This document shows, one piece after another, positions 50,010 through 59,581 of a stretch of 64,000 nt of DNA (the first letter of the stretch is position 1; every line of letters begins with the position of its first letter). The position numbers were made by a program, and so were the translations under genes. This stretch comes from a bacterium. Its GTDB lineage: Bacteria > Bacillota > Bacilli > Lactobacillales > Streptococcaceae. The stretch spans positions 124,001-188,000 of the forward strand of contig CAJNCP010000001.1 of NCBI GenBank assembly GCA_905221295.1, given 5' to 3'. Under the pieces are notes generated by a model. The model did not search any database and was not told the origin of the DNA. It saw only the letters and a list, made by a program, of their open reading frames with translations.

Positions 50010-50975
50010 TTAAATACTTTTTCCTGGTAATAGGGTGACTGGTAAGAAGTAACCAGTTGTCGCAACTTCCTTGCCTTCAATTTTCTGCAAGAGAAGATCG
50101 ACAGTGAGGTGGGCAATCTCTTTCATAGGTTGCTTAATCGTTGTCAGGTGAGGGTAGTAGTTCTCGATAAAGTAAGTCCCATCATAGCCGATGACTTTGA
50201 GCTCATCAGGAACAGAAATTCCCAGCTCTTGAGCGATTTTGATCACTAGAATAGCTGTCAAATCATCTGAAGCAAAGATGGCATCTGGTTTCTGATGGGT
50301 CAAGATATTCTTGATTTCCATTTCTTTTCTGACGGGAGAAAAGTCGCTCGAAACATTGATAATAGGCGCTTTCGGGAGAACAGAGGCAAATCCAGCGTGG
50401 CGCAGTCCAGTCGGTGAGTTGGAATTGTCATTTCCTGTAATCATGATGATAGACTGGGCGCCCGTCTTGACCAGAGTTTGGGCTGCGAGGACCCCGCCGC
50501 CGTAGTTATCAGAGGAGACGACAGGGATGTCTGGCGATAGATTTCGGTCAAAGGAAATAATCGGTGCCGTCACACGATTGTAGTCTTCGATTCCCAAGTT
50601 GTGACTTCCAGAAATAATACCATCGACCTGGTTGGCCTCCAGCATTTCAATGTACTCCCGTTCTTTTTCAGAGTCATGTTCGCTGTTACAGATGATGGTC
50701 TTGTAGCCATTCTTGAAGAGTTGGTGTTCCAACTTGTCAATCAACTCTGCATAAAAGACATGACTGATGTTTGGGAAAATGAGTCCAATCAACTTGGCAG
50801 ATTTTCCTTGGAGACTTCGAGCCAGATTATTGGGCTTATAGCCTAGCTCTCGCATGGCTTCATTGACCTTTTGAATGGTTTTCTCAGATAGATACCCCTT
50901 TTTATTGATGACCCGTGAGACGGTAGTGGGGCTGACGCCTGCAAGTTTTGCGACATCAGTTAGTTTTGCGACCAT
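50010..50975 (-). CDS. scrR: Sucrose operon repressor ScrR (LacI family)
   Basis: A 321-residue LacI/GalR regulator with an N-terminal helix-turn-helix (LTDVAKLAGVSPTTVSRVIN) and a periplasmic-binding-type effector domain. It is expected to repress scrA and scrB until a sucrose-derived ligand appears. Its start overlaps the end of scrB by 20 bp, so it is transcribed with scrB. Confidence 0.94.
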   Translation of the reverse strand: MVAKLTDVAKLAGVSPTTVSRVINKKGYLSEKTIQKVNEAMRELGYKPNNLARSLQGKSAKLIGLIFPNISHVFYAELIDKLEHQLFKNGYKTIICNSEHDSEKEREYIEMLEANQVDGIISGSHNLGIEDYNRVTAPIISFDRNLSPDIPVVSSDNYGGGVLAAQTLVKTGAQSIIMITGNDNSNSPTGLRHAGFASVLPKAPIINVSSDFSPVRKEMEIKNILTHQKPDAIFASDDLTAILVIKIAQELGISVPDELKVIGYDGTYFIENYYPHLTTIKQPMKEIAHLTVDLLLQKIEGKEVATTGYFLPVTLLPGKSI

Positions 50976-52410
50976 AATCTAATTCATAGTAAGTTCCAGT
51001 TGGGTTTCCAGACTTGATGAGGATACCATTTTGGTCCGCATGTGGGAAGACACGACCAGAAAATACTTTTTCTCCTTTATTGATGAAAATTTCAAAGACT
51101 GACTTATCGATGAAGATAGTGGCAGTAGTAGCTTGGTTATTGATAGGGCAAGAACGAGTCGTACCAAATTCTTGGGCGTACTGTTCACCAGCCTGACTAC
51201 GATCCACTGTCACCTGTCCATTGACAAGGTCAAAGGTGATTGAAAGCCCCTTGCCTTCTTTGTCAGCGAGCAAGACAATCTCGCTTTGGCTATTGGCCTC
51301 CAAGTTAAGCTCCAGTTCATAGGTGTTATTGGTTTGAGTACGATTTGAGAAGACCTCTTCAGAAGAACGAAGTTCTTTGACGGCTGAGACAGGATATTGG
51401 TAGAGTTTGCCATCTTTGATAGTGAGTTCTTTGACCAATGAGAAGGTTCCTTGGTGGTCAAAACGGTCAGATGGGTAAGAAACATCTGGTAACCCAAGCC
51501 AACTTACTGCTAGTGCACGTCCATCCGGAGCGTTGAAGGCTTGAGTCGCATAGGCTTCAAAACCATAGTCTAGATTTTGCAATGGAGACATATCTACCAT
51601 TTTAGCGTTTTCAGGATCAAAGGAAACCCCGATTTTGTACATATTTGGAAAGATATTATCGTAGTCTAGAACTTTTTTATCCAATCCTTGTGGACAGTAG
51701 AGAAGGACAGGTTGCTCCCCTACAAAGACCAGATTTGGGCATTCCATCATGTAGGCAGTGCGATCGTTAGCGAAGTCAAGGTCGCCAACTGCTTGCCAGT
51801 TTGTGTAGTCGTTGTCAACAGCCTTGTAGAGACGGACGAAGCCTTTTTTCTCCAAGTCCTGTCCACCGACGATAGCATAGTATTGACCTTTGAAGTTAAA
51901 AATTTGCGGGTCGCGGAAGTGGTCAGTAGAGTCAGATGGTTGGCCAATCAAGATTTTGTCAATTTTCGTAATCTTACCATCTTTATCCATCAAAGCACCA
52001 ATCTGGTATGGGTGACGAATCCAGTTTTCATCACGGACATTTCCTGTATAAAATAGGAACAAGTTATCGCCAAACTGCATGGCAGAACCAGAGTAGGCAC
52101 CGTGACTATCCAATGGAGTATCTGGCAAAATTTTGACTCCAGTTTCTGTAAAGTGCACTAAATCATCACTTTCAAGCTGCACCCAAGACTTCAACCCATG
52201 GGCTGCACCAAAGGGGAAGTTCTGGTAAAAGAGAATCCATTTGCCATCAAAATAAGAAAAGCCATTTGGATCATTGAGAAGCCCCATTTTAGGCTCGACA
52301 TGGTAACGAGTATGCCAAGGAGATTGTGCCATCTTTTCCTTGATTTGCTTGATTTCATCATTAGACCAGTCTTCATAGCGTCTGTAACGGCGCTCAGTTG
52401 TCCATTCCAT
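50956..52410 (-). CDS. scrB: Sucrose-6-phosphate hydrolase ScrB
   Basis: A 484-residue GH32 enzyme. The nucleophile motif LLNDPNG, the FRDPQIF motif and the MECPNL motif (acid/base Glu) are all present, followed by a C-terminal beta-sandwich. It cleaves sucrose-6-phosphate to glucose-6-phosphate and fructose. Start MEWTTERRYR at 52410 has GGAGGAAAG upstream; an in-frame codon 18 bases earlier is less likely. Confidence 0.95.
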   Translation of the reverse strand: MEWTTERRYRRYEDWSNDEIKQIKEKMAQSPWHTRYHVEPKMGLLNDPNGFSYFDGKWILFYQNFPFGAAHGLKSWVQLESDDLVHFTETGVKILPDTPLDSHGAYSGSAMQFGDNLFLFYTGNVRDENWIRHPYQIGALMDKDGKITKIDKILIGQPSDSTDHFRDPQIFNFKGQYYAIVGGQDLEKKGFVRLYKAVDNDYTNWQAVGDLDFANDRTAYMMECPNLVFVGEQPVLLYCPQGLDKKVLDYDNIFPNMYKIGVSFDPENAKMVDMSPLQNLDYGFEAYATQAFNAPDGRALAVSWLGLPDVSYPSDRFDHQGTFSLVKELTIKDGKLYQYPVSAVKELRSSEEVFSNRTQTNNTYELELNLEANSQSEIVLLADKEGKGLSITFDLVNGQVTVDRSQAGEQYAQEFGTTRSCPINNQATTATIFIDKSVFEIFINKGEKVFSGRVFPHADQNGILIKSGNPTGTYYELDYGRKTN

Positions 52411-52444
52411 TTTATCTTTCCTCCACAAGTTCTATTCTATAATA

Positions 52445-52473
52445 ATAGTAAACGTTTTCGACAAAAAAAGCAA
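52445..52473 (-). promoter_or_regulatory. scrB promoter with operator-like palindrome
   Basis: On the minus strand TTGCTT and TACTAT are 17 bp apart. The spacer holds GTCGAAAACGTTTAC, with the palindrome AAACGTTT, a likely ScrR and/or CcpA site. Confidence 0.6.
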
Positions 52474-52512
52474 GTCTTTTATGTTAAAAAAAAAGAAAAA
52501 TATGTCAAACGA

Positions 52513-52544
52513 TTGCCAGAAATCAAGTGAAGGAAATCTGGCAA
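52513..52544. repeat. Inverted repeat between scrB and scrA
   Basis: TTGCCAGA (52513-52520) and TCTGGCAA (52537-52544) are perfect inverted arms. The 378-bp scrB-scrA gap is otherwise AT-rich and holds no gene. Confidence 0.5.
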
Positions 52545-52694
52545 ATTTTCACGAAAAAATGAAAGAAAATGTAAATAAAAGCCTTGATTCCTCAAGTATA
52601 AAGATATTTTTTTGAGGAAAAAGAGAATATCCCTCAAAAACGAGCAAAAATAATCAGAGAAAAAAGAAAGAGAATAAAAAATTCTGCAAAACGC

Positions 52695-52722
52695 TTGACA
52701 TATTTTGGAAACGTGATAAAAT
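52695..52722 (+). promoter_or_regulatory. scrA promoter with operator/cre-like site
   Basis: TTGACA (52695-52700) and TAAAAT (52717-52722), 16 bp apart. The spacer holds TTGGAAACGTGATA, sharing the GAAACGT core with the scrB operator. Confidence 0.65.
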
Positions 52723-52788
52723 AATAGTCGTAGGGCGAATAAAATCGCTTTCAAACAAGAACAAAATTTTATAAGGAGATTTTTGCAA

Positions 52789-54675
52789 ATGAACAATCAG
52801 GATATTGCAAAAAAAGTCATCGAAGCCCTTGGCGGACGTGAAAATGTCAACAGTGTAGCTCACTGTGCGACTCGTCTACGTGTCATGGTCAAAGATGAAG
52901 GGAAAATCAATAAGGAAGTGATTGAGAACTTGGATAAAGTTCAAGGAGCTTTCTTTAACTCAGGTCAATACCAAATTATCTTTGGTACTGGTACAGTAAA
53001 CAAGATGTACGACGAAGTCGTTGCACTTGGTTTGCCAACATCTTCTAAAGAAGACATGAAAGCAGAAGCTGCTAAACAAGGAAATTGGTTCCAACGTGCT
53101 ATCCGTACTTTCGGTGATGTTTTCGTGCCAATCATCCCAGTTATCGTAGCAACTGGTCTCTTCATGGGTATTCGTGGTCTCTTGAATGCTCTTGGAATGA
53201 CACTTCCAGAAGATGTTACCATTTACAGCCAAATCCTCACAGATACAGCCTTCATCATCTTGCCAGGTTTGGTTGTATGGTCAACCTTCCGCGTATTTGG
53301 TGGAAATCCAGCCGTTGGTATCGTCCTTGGTATGATGCTGGTTTCTGGTTCACTTCCAAACGCTTGGGCAGTAGCATCAGGTGGTGAAGTAACAGCTATG
53401 AACTTCTTTGGTTTCATTCCTGTTGTTGGTTTGCAAGGTTCCGTACTTCCAGCCTTCATCATCGGGGTTGTTGGAGCCAAGTTTGAAAAAGCTCTCCGCA
53501 AATTGGTTCCAGATGTATTGGATCTCTTGGTGACACCGTTCGTGACACTTTTGGTTATGTCTATTCTTGGACTCTTTGTCATCGGACCAGTCTTCCACGT
53601 TGTTGAAAACTACATCCTCTTCGGAACAAAAGCAATTCTTGGCTTGCCATTTGGTCTTGGTGGTTTGGTTATCGGTGGGGTTCATCAATTGATCGTCGTA
53701 TCAGGTGTACACCACATCTTCAACTTGCTTGAAGTGCAATTGCTTGCTGCTGATCATGTGAACCCATTCAACGCCATCATCACTGCAGCGATGACAGCTC
53801 AAGGGGCTGCAACTGTTGCCGTTGGTGTTAAAACGAAGAATCCTAAACTAAAAACACTTGCTTTCCCAGCTGCTCTTTCTGCCTTCCTCGGTATTACAGA
53901 ACCTGCTATCTTCGGGGTAAACTTGCGCTTCCGTAAACCATTCTTCCTTTCATTGATCGCTGGTGCTATCGGTGGTGGATTGGCTTCAATCCTTGGACTT
54001 GCTGGTACTGGTAATGGTATCACCATCATCCCTGGTACAATGCTTTACGTTGGTAACGGCCAATTGCTTCAATACCTTCTTATGGTAGCTGTATCATTCG
54101 TTCTTGGTTTTGCCCTTACTTACATGTTTGGTTATGAGGATGAAGAAGAAGTCGCTACTGAAGTTGCAACAGAACGTTTGGTCCAAGAAGAAACAACTGG
54201 TAACATTCCAGTAGCTCTTCAAAATGAAACAATCCAAACTCCTATCGTTGGTGATGTTGTTGCTCTTGAGAATGTTAACGACCCAGTCTTTTCAAGTGGT
54301 GCAATGGGACAAGGGATCGCTGTAAAACCAAGCCAAGGTGTGGTTTACGCACCAGCTGATGCAGAAGTATCGATCGCCTTTGCTACAGGACATGCTTACG
54401 GCTTGAAGACAACTAACGGAGCTGAAATCTTGATTCACGTTGGTATCGATACTGTATCTATGAACGGTGAAGGCTTTGAACAAAAGGTTGCTCAAGGCGA
54501 CAAGGTCAAAGCTGGTGACGTTCTTGGAACCTTTGACTCAAACAAAATCGCTGCTGCTGGTCTTGACGACACAACAATGGTTATCGTAACCAACACAGCA
54601 GACTACGCTTCTGTGACACCAGTCGCAAGCGGTTCAGTTGTCAAGGGAGATGCGATCATTGAAGTGAAAGCCTAG
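52789..54675 (+). CDS. scrA: Sucrose PTS permease EIIBCA (ScrA)
   Basis: A 628-residue phosphotransferase permease in the order B-C-A. The B-domain phosphocysteine is Cys-26 (HCATRLRVMVKD), the C domain spans about residues 100-460 with many membrane segments, and the A-domain His is residue 550 (ILIHVGIDTV). It imports sucrose as sucrose-6-phosphate, the ScrB substrate. Start ATG 52789 has AAGGAG ten bases upstream. Confidence 0.95.
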   Translation: MNNQDIAKKVIEALGGRENVNSVAHCATRLRVMVKDEGKINKEVIENLDKVQGAFFNSGQYQIIFGTGTVNKMYDEVVALGLPTSSKEDMKAEAAKQGNWFQRAIRTFGDVFVPIIPVIVATGLFMGIRGLLNALGMTLPEDVTIYSQILTDTAFIILPGLVVWSTFRVFGGNPAVGIVLGMMLVSGSLPNAWAVASGGEVTAMNFFGFIPVVGLQGSVLPAFIIGVVGAKFEKALRKLVPDVLDLLVTPFVTLLVMSILGLFVIGPVFHVVENYILFGTKAILGLPFGLGGLVIGGVHQLIVVSGVHHIFNLLEVQLLAADHVNPFNAIITAAMTAQGAATVAVGVKTKNPKLKTLAFPAALSAFLGITEPAIFGVNLRFRKPFFLSLIAGAIGGGLASILGLAGTGNGITIIPGTMLYVGNGQLLQYLLMVAVSFVLGFALTYMFGYEDEEEVATEVATERLVQEETTGNIPVALQNETIQTPIVGDVVALENVNDPVFSSGAMGQGIAVKPSQGVVYAPADAEVSIAFATGHAYGLKTTNGAEILIHVGIDTVSMNGEGFEQKVAQGDKVKAGDVLGTFDSNKIAAAGLDDTTMVIVTNTADYASVTPVASGSVVKGDAIIEVKA

Positions 54676-54702
54676 TCCTCTTCGAAAATCAAATCTAAAA
54701 AC

Positions 54703-54735
54703 AAAACGAACAAATATCATGTTTGTTCGTTTTTA
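54703..54735 (+). terminator. Terminator of scrA
   Basis: AAAACGAACAAA / TTTGTTCGTTTT with a seven-base loop and following T-run. Confidence 0.88.
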
Positions 54736-54796
54736 CTTGGATGGTAAGATTTACAGAGGAAAATCTAAAATATTGAGAAATCTAGCCCTTTAAAAT

Positions 54797-54806
54797 GTGC
54801 TATAAT
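54797..54806 (+). promoter_or_regulatory. Extended -10 promoter for scrK
   Basis: TGTGC followed by TATAAT (54801-54806), 27 bp before the scrK start; no clear -35. Confidence 0.5.
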
Positions 54807-54833
54807 AGAGAAAACAAAGATAAGAGGTTTATC

Positions 54834-55721
54834 ATGACAAAATTATATGGAAGCTTAGAAGCGGGCGGTACAAAGTTTGTCTGTGCTGTCGGAGATGAAA
54901 ATTTTAACATTGTAGAAAAAACACAATTTCCTACAACAACGCCTATCGAGACTATCGATAAAACCATCGAATTCTTTTCTAAATTCGATAATCTTGCAGG
55001 CCTTGCCATCGGTTCCTTCGGTCCTATCGATATCGACAAAAACTCAAAAACCTATGGCTTTATCACAACGACTCCAAAACCTCACTGGGCAAATGTAGAC
55101 CTACTTGGTGCCCTTCGTCGAGCCCTAAATGTACCCATGTATTTCACCACAGACGTAAATAGCTCTGCCTATGGTGAAGTGGTTGCTCGTAACAATGCTG
55201 GCGGTCGTATCGAAAACTTGGTTTACTACACGATCGGTACAGGGATTGGTGCAGGTGTTATCCAACGTGGTGAGTTTATCGGTGGTGTCGGTCACCCTGA
55301 GATGGGTCACTACTATGTGGCTAAACACCCAATGGATGTAGAAAAAGAATTTAACGGTGTTTGCCCTTTCCACAAGGGCTGTTTGGAAGGCTTTGCGGCC
55401 GGTCCAAGTCTCGAAGCCCGTACAGGTATTCGTGGTGAAAACATCGAACTCAACAGTTCTGTCTGGGACGTTCAAGCCTACTATATCGCTCAGGCTGCGG
55501 TCAATGCTACTGTGACTTTCCGCCCAGATGTCATCGTCTTTGGTGGTGGGGTTATGGCCCAACAACATATGCTGGACCGTGTGCGTGAGAAATTCACAGC
55601 TCTCCTCAACGGCTACCTACCAGTACCAGACGTGCGTGACTACATCGTGACTCCAGCAGTTGCTGGAAATGGTTCTGCCACACTTGGGAACTTTGTCCTT
55701 GCTAAGAGTGTCGCAAAATAA
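54834..55721 (+). CDS. scrK: Fructokinase ScrK (ROK family)
   Basis: A 295-residue ROK-family kinase with an N-terminal GGTKFVCAVGD phosphate-binding loop and the zinc-binding His/Cys block GHPEMGH...CPFHKGCLEG. It phosphorylates the fructose released by ScrB. Start MTKLYGSLEAGG at 54834 has AGAGG upstream; the longer frame begins inside the promoter. Confidence 0.94.
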   Translation: MTKLYGSLEAGGTKFVCAVGDENFNIVEKTQFPTTTPIETIDKTIEFFSKFDNLAGLAIGSFGPIDIDKNSKTYGFITTTPKPHWANVDLLGALRRALNVPMYFTTDVNSSAYGEVVARNNAGGRIENLVYYTIGTGIGAGVIQRGEFIGGVGHPEMGHYYVAKHPMDVEKEFNGVCPFHKGCLEGFAAGPSLEARTGIRGENIELNSSVWDVQAYYIAQAAVNATVTFRPDVIVFGGGVMAQQHMLDRVREKFTALLNGYLPVPDVRDYIVTPAVAGNGSATLGNFVLAKSVAK

Positions 55722-55729
55722 AACAAACA

Positions 55730-55765
55730 AAACATCCGCTTGGGAAACCAAACGGATTTTTCTAT
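55730..55765. terminator. Terminator between convergent scrK and the VTT gene
   Basis: ATCCGCTTGG / CCAAACGGAT stem with one mismatch and T-runs on both strands. Confidence 0.75.
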
Positions 55766-55767
55766 TC

Positions 55768-56385
55768 TCAAAACATCTGCCAGAAGAAATCAATAATATA
55801 GGTCAAACCATAAGTATAAACCACTAGGGTAAAGGGCTTGGTCAAAACGATGATAATCATATAGCGCTTGAAGGTCATCTTGGTCAATGCTGCCAGCATG
55901 CAGAGAAAGTCAGCTGGGCTGACAGGCCAGATCATCATAAAGATAAAGAAACGTTCGAAACGATTGCCCTTATCTAGCCAACCGATGTACTTGTCATAGG
56001 TGCGCTTGCTGACGACGGACTGGACAAAGGCAGCCCCATAGAGACGGACGAGGTAAAAGATAATGGCACAGCCAATCACGATGCCGATATAGTTATAGAT
56101 AGTTCCGATGATGTGGCCGTAAATAAAGACCCCAGCCACTGAGGTCAAAGCTCCCGGAATAATCGGAACAACAGTTTGTAGGATTTGTAAAAAGATAAAG
56201 AGTGGTGGCCCCCAAAGCCCAGCTTGCTGAATAAAGTCTGATAGGGTTTCCTTTGACTGTAAAACACCCGCCTGATAGGCCCAAATACAGAAAATCAAGG
56301 TGCCGACTCCCCCGACGATAGATGAGATATTGATGACTTGCTGTAGAAGGGGAGAAACAGCTTTCATTTGCTTATGCTGTGACAT
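55768..56385 (-). CDS. TVP38/TMEM64 (VTT-domain) family membrane protein
   Basis: A 205-residue membrane protein with a VTT/SNARE-associated domain: several hydrophobic segments and a central region with FGxx-like Gly (IPGALTSVAGVFIYG) and RFERFFIFMMIWPVSPADFLC. The family is linked to lipid handling (DedA relatives); no specific role can be read here. AAGGAG precedes the ATG on the minus strand. Confidence 0.82.
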   Translation of the reverse strand: MSQHKQMKAVSPLLQQVINISSIVGGVGTLIFCIWAYQAGVLQSKETLSDFIQQAGLWGPPLFIFLQILQTVVPIIPGALTSVAGVFIYGHIIGTIYNYIGIVIGCAIIFYLVRLYGAAFVQSVVSKRTYDKYIGWLDKGNRFERFFIFMMIWPVSPADFLCMLAALTKMTFKRYMIIIVLTKPFTLVVYTYGLTYIIDFFWQMF

Positions 56386-56457
56386 AGAAACTCCTTATAG
56401 ATAGTATGGTTCTACTATACCATATTTTTCTTATAAAGACTAATTTGATTCCTTATC

Positions 56458-56484
56458 TTGCTTTTTATATAAGTGTGGTACAAT
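56458..56484 (+). promoter_or_regulatory. Promoter for the helicase gene
   Basis: TTGCTT (56458-56463), 15 bp, then TACAAT (56479-56484) with TGTGG before it. Confidence 0.45.
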
Positions 56485-56508
56485 TAAAGGAGTAAGTCAA
56501 GAGATATA

Positions 56509-58428
56509 ATGGTGAAAGAAATGTTAGATTTAAAATTTAAAGGAAGATGGAGAAAGTACCAAAAGGAAGTCTTAGATCGTTTTCAGAACTATCAAACAGA
56601 TGGCCATGTTCACCTAGTGGCGGCACCAGGGTCCGGCAAGACCACCATTGGTATCGAGCTGATCGCTCGTTTTGGCAACCCAGCCCTTGTCTTGGTTCCA
56701 ACTGTCACCATTCGTGAACAATGGGTAGATAGGATCCAAACTGCTTTTCTAGGGGAGGGTCAGAGGCTTTCAGACCTCGTTTCCCAAAACTTAAAGGAGA
56801 TGAAGGCATTAACGATTGTGACCTATCAGGCTTTTCATAGCGCTATGAACCAATTGCAATCACAAGAAGATGGAGAAGCAGAGGATTTTGTGGGGTTTGA
56901 TTTGCTTGCAAGTCTAAGAGCTCAGAAAGTTGCTACTCTTTGCTTGGACGAATGCCACCACCTGCGCAATGAATGGTGGAAAAGTCTGGAAGTCTTTCGC
57001 AAGCAGTATGGACAGTTGCGAGTCATCTCCCTGACAGCGACACCACCTTATGACAGCGAACCTGAACTCTGGGAACGCTATATCCGTATGTGTGGGGAAA
57101 TTGACCAAGAAATTACGGTACCTGAACTAGTCAAGGAAGACACCCTCTGTCCTCATCAGGATTTTGTTTATATCTGTTCACCAACAGCTGAAGAGTCGGA
57201 ACACCTCAGGCAGTTTGAGGAGACTAAGTGGGACTATATTCATCACCTTATAGTTGATCCTTATTTTCAAACATTTGTAGCAGGGTCTAAGGTCTTCAAA
57301 GGGGATATTTCATCTGATTTGCTCTTAGAAGATCCCAAGTACTTGTCTGCTATGTTGATTTATATGCATTCTCAGGGGTTAACGATTCCTCCCTCTTTGC
57401 AAAATTTACTGGGAACTCAAAAGCTTCCACCGTTGACCTCCTACTGGCTGGAGACACTGTTGCAGAGCATGCTCTATCAGACACCAGATTGGGATGAGGA
57501 TCTAGATGGATATAAGAAAAAGTTAGAGGCTGACTTGAAGGCTCGTGGGTTGGTGGAAAAACGTCAGGTTTATCTGGTTAAGTCTAAGGCTTCTGACCAA
57601 CTTTTAACCCAATCTCTGGGGAAGTTGTCTGCCGTTGCCGATATCTTTTTGACGGAGTATGAAAGTCTAGGTCAGGAACTGAGACAGTTAGTACTAGCTG
57701 ACTATATTCGCAAGGATTTTGCCACCTATCTGGGAGATGATCAGGCGACCATTTCTCAGTTGGGGGTTCTCCCTTATTTTGAAAGCATTCGTCGAAAAGC
57801 TCAGGAGCAAGAGATCCCTGTATCTTTGGCTGTCTTGTCAGGTAGTGTCGTTATTTTGCCTACCGATGTGGTAGCAGAGTTGAAGGAACTCTTGCCTCAG
57901 GTTCCTCTTAGTTTCTCATCTATTGGTCACTTGGATCCAAAAGATTATGTGCAGGTTGGTTTCCCTAGCTCAGCTAAGGGAATCGTAGCGGCAGTGACGG
58001 AGCTTTTTCAACGAGGGCAGATTCAAGTCCTAGTCGGAACCAAATCTCTCCTCGGAGAGGGTTGGGATGCTCCTTGTGTTAATTCCCTAATACTCGGAAG
58101 CTTTGTGGGGAGCTTTATGCTAAGTAACCAGATGCGTGGCCGTGCCATTCGTATCTGGCCGGGACATCCAGAAAAGACCAGTAACATCTGGCATCTGGTA
58201 GCCGTTCAAGCGCAAGCACTTATCACTCTTCCTGGTGAGGAGCCTAGACCAGAGAGCAATCAGGATCTGCAGACCTTGTCGCGACGGATGGAGCATTTTC
58301 TTGGACTGGCCTATAATCAGGAGAGTATTGAGACTGGTTTGGATCGCTTGGAGTTTCCAAAGCCCCCCTTTAGGAAAAAGCAAATCAGCGAGTATAATGA
58401 ACGGATTCAGATGTTATCCAAGGATTGA
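56509..58428 (+). CDS. DEAD/DEAH-box helicase family protein (probably truncated)
   Basis: A 639-residue superfamily 2 helicase-like protein: Walker A AAPGSGKTTIG near residue 43, DECHH near residue 146, SLTATPPYD, and a C-terminal NQMRGRAIRIW motif VI. Its frame continues after TGA (58426-58428) into a further 241 codons, so a full-length protein of about 881 residues is inferred. ATG 56509 has only a weak ribosome site; a second start at 56521 is possible. The function is unknown. Confidence 0.8.
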   Translation: MVKEMLDLKFKGRWRKYQKEVLDRFQNYQTDGHVHLVAAPGSGKTTIGIELIARFGNPALVLVPTVTIREQWVDRIQTAFLGEGQRLSDLVSQNLKEMKALTIVTYQAFHSAMNQLQSQEDGEAEDFVGFDLLASLRAQKVATLCLDECHHLRNEWWKSLEVFRKQYGQLRVISLTATPPYDSEPELWERYIRMCGEIDQEITVPELVKEDTLCPHQDFVYICSPTAEESEHLRQFEETKWDYIHHLIVDPYFQTFVAGSKVFKGDISSDLLLEDPKYLSAMLIYMHSQGLTIPPSLQNLLGTQKLPPLTSYWLETLLQSMLYQTPDWDEDLDGYKKKLEADLKARGLVEKRQVYLVKSKASDQLLTQSLGKLSAVADIFLTEYESLGQELRQLVLADYIRKDFATYLGDDQATISQLGVLPYFESIRRKAQEQEIPVSLAVLSGSVVILPTDVVAELKELLPQVPLSFSSIGHLDPKDYVQVGFPSSAKGIVAAVTELFQRGQIQVLVGTKSLLGEGWDAPCVNSLILGSFVGSFMLSNQMRGRAIRIWPGHPEKTSNIWHLVAVQAQALITLPGEEPRPESNQDLQTLSRRMEHFLGLAYNQESIETGLDRLEFPKPPFRKKQISEYNERIQMLSKD

Positions 58429-59154
58429 GCAGGCTTGCGCAAAAAATGGCAAGATGCTCTCGTAGTGGAAGATCGATTTGAGATTGTCACTGAAGTTGCG
58501 GCTCAAAAACAGAAAATTCCAATCATGCTCCAGTTTGATGCATTAAAATGGGTACGCATGTCTTTGCTGCTGTTAGCAGTGGATTTATTGGTTTTGTTGT
58601 TTAGAATGAGACTGACTGGAGTTTGGTGGCTTACAGCAGCTTGTCTCCTCTTTTTGGCCTTTGCATCTTGGCGCTACCTCTGCTATAAGAGTCCCTATAA
58701 ACGTTTGCAATCTCTGGGTGAGCAGATCCGAAAGGCTCTGCTAGATTCGGGGCATCTAACAGATGACCAATCTCGTGTTCAGGTAGAGGAGGATAAGGAA
58801 AATTATTTGGTTTTCGCCTATCTCAAGGGAGGAAGCATGAGGGACAAGGAGCTGTTTGCACAGACTGTGGGAGAGTTCTTTGCTCCAGTGGACAATCAGC
58901 GCTATCTCTTGAAGGCAGAGAAAGTCCGACAAGGTCAGTCACCTTACTATGTCGTGCCTAGTCTTTTTGACAAGCGCAAGGAAGAAGCACAGAAATTCCT
59001 CGACTTTCTGATGCCAACTATTGGACGTTATCACCTGATTTACACACGAACAGAGGCCGGACGGAAAATCCTTCTTGAAGCTCGTATCCAAGCTCTCTCT
59101 AACAAAAACGACCGTATCTTGACTAAGAAGAAGGTTAAAAGCCGATTGGAGTAG
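58429..59154 (+). pseudogene. C-terminal part of the helicase-family protein, cut off by TGA
   Basis: In the same frame as the upstream helicase and separated by one TGA. The coding-like sequence starts immediately (AGLRKKWQDALVV), before any good start; only TTG 58435 without ribosome site, or ATG 58525, could initiate. It has two hydrophobic segments (near MSLLLLAVDLLVLLF and WLTAACLLFLAFA) and a soluble C-terminus. Either a nonsense mutation in a single gene, or a separate gene made by re-initiation. Confidence 0.6.
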
Positions 59155-59167
59155 GGTAGGTAGCTAT

Positions 59168-59340
59168 TCGAAGTTTCGAAGATATGAATCCCCTAAAGTT
59201 TATATGTATTCTAAACTTAGAATGGCAAGAAATACATAAATTTATAAGCATTCTAAGCTTCGGATAGTCTATCTGAGAAAGTTTTGAAGTCTTCGAGCTT
59301 TCGAACAGTCGTCTTTCCTAAAGCTTAGATGTATTCTAAA
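59168..59340 (+). repeat. Degenerate direct repeat in a 427-bp intergenic region
   Basis: CCTAAAGTTTATATGTATT... at 59192-59215 is repeated with two changes at 59317-59340. Each copy is preceded by a TTCGAA-type palindromic stretch (59168-59180; 59291-59304). No coding potential is seen in 59155-59581. Confidence 0.55.
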
Positions 59341-59373
59341 GCAAGAAAAGTTAAAATCTAAAAATAGTAAGAG

Positions 59374-59420
59374 TCTCTATCTGACAGACAGATATGTTTC
59401 CAGTCAGATAGGGATTTTTT
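59374..59420 (+). terminator. Terminator upstream of the DUF6261 gene
   Basis: TCTCTATCTGAC / GTCAGATAGGGA, twelve pairs with one G-U, then six T. Confidence 0.8.
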
Positions 59421-59581
59421 GTTTTGGAAATAAAAGATTTGCCCTGAAAAGTACATTTTAGATGGAAATATTGACAGTTCAGAGGAAGGGGGACAAATCT
59501 TTTAAAGTAACTGCTAGAATGGATTTATAAATTTAAGGGAAAACTCCTTTTTGAAATAATGAAAAAAGAAAGGTTATCATC

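Noticed and set aside
54680..54700. Fragment of a pneumococcal BOX element
   Set aside because: Only about a dozen bases (CTTCGAAAATC) resemble it, and the rest of the element is absent.
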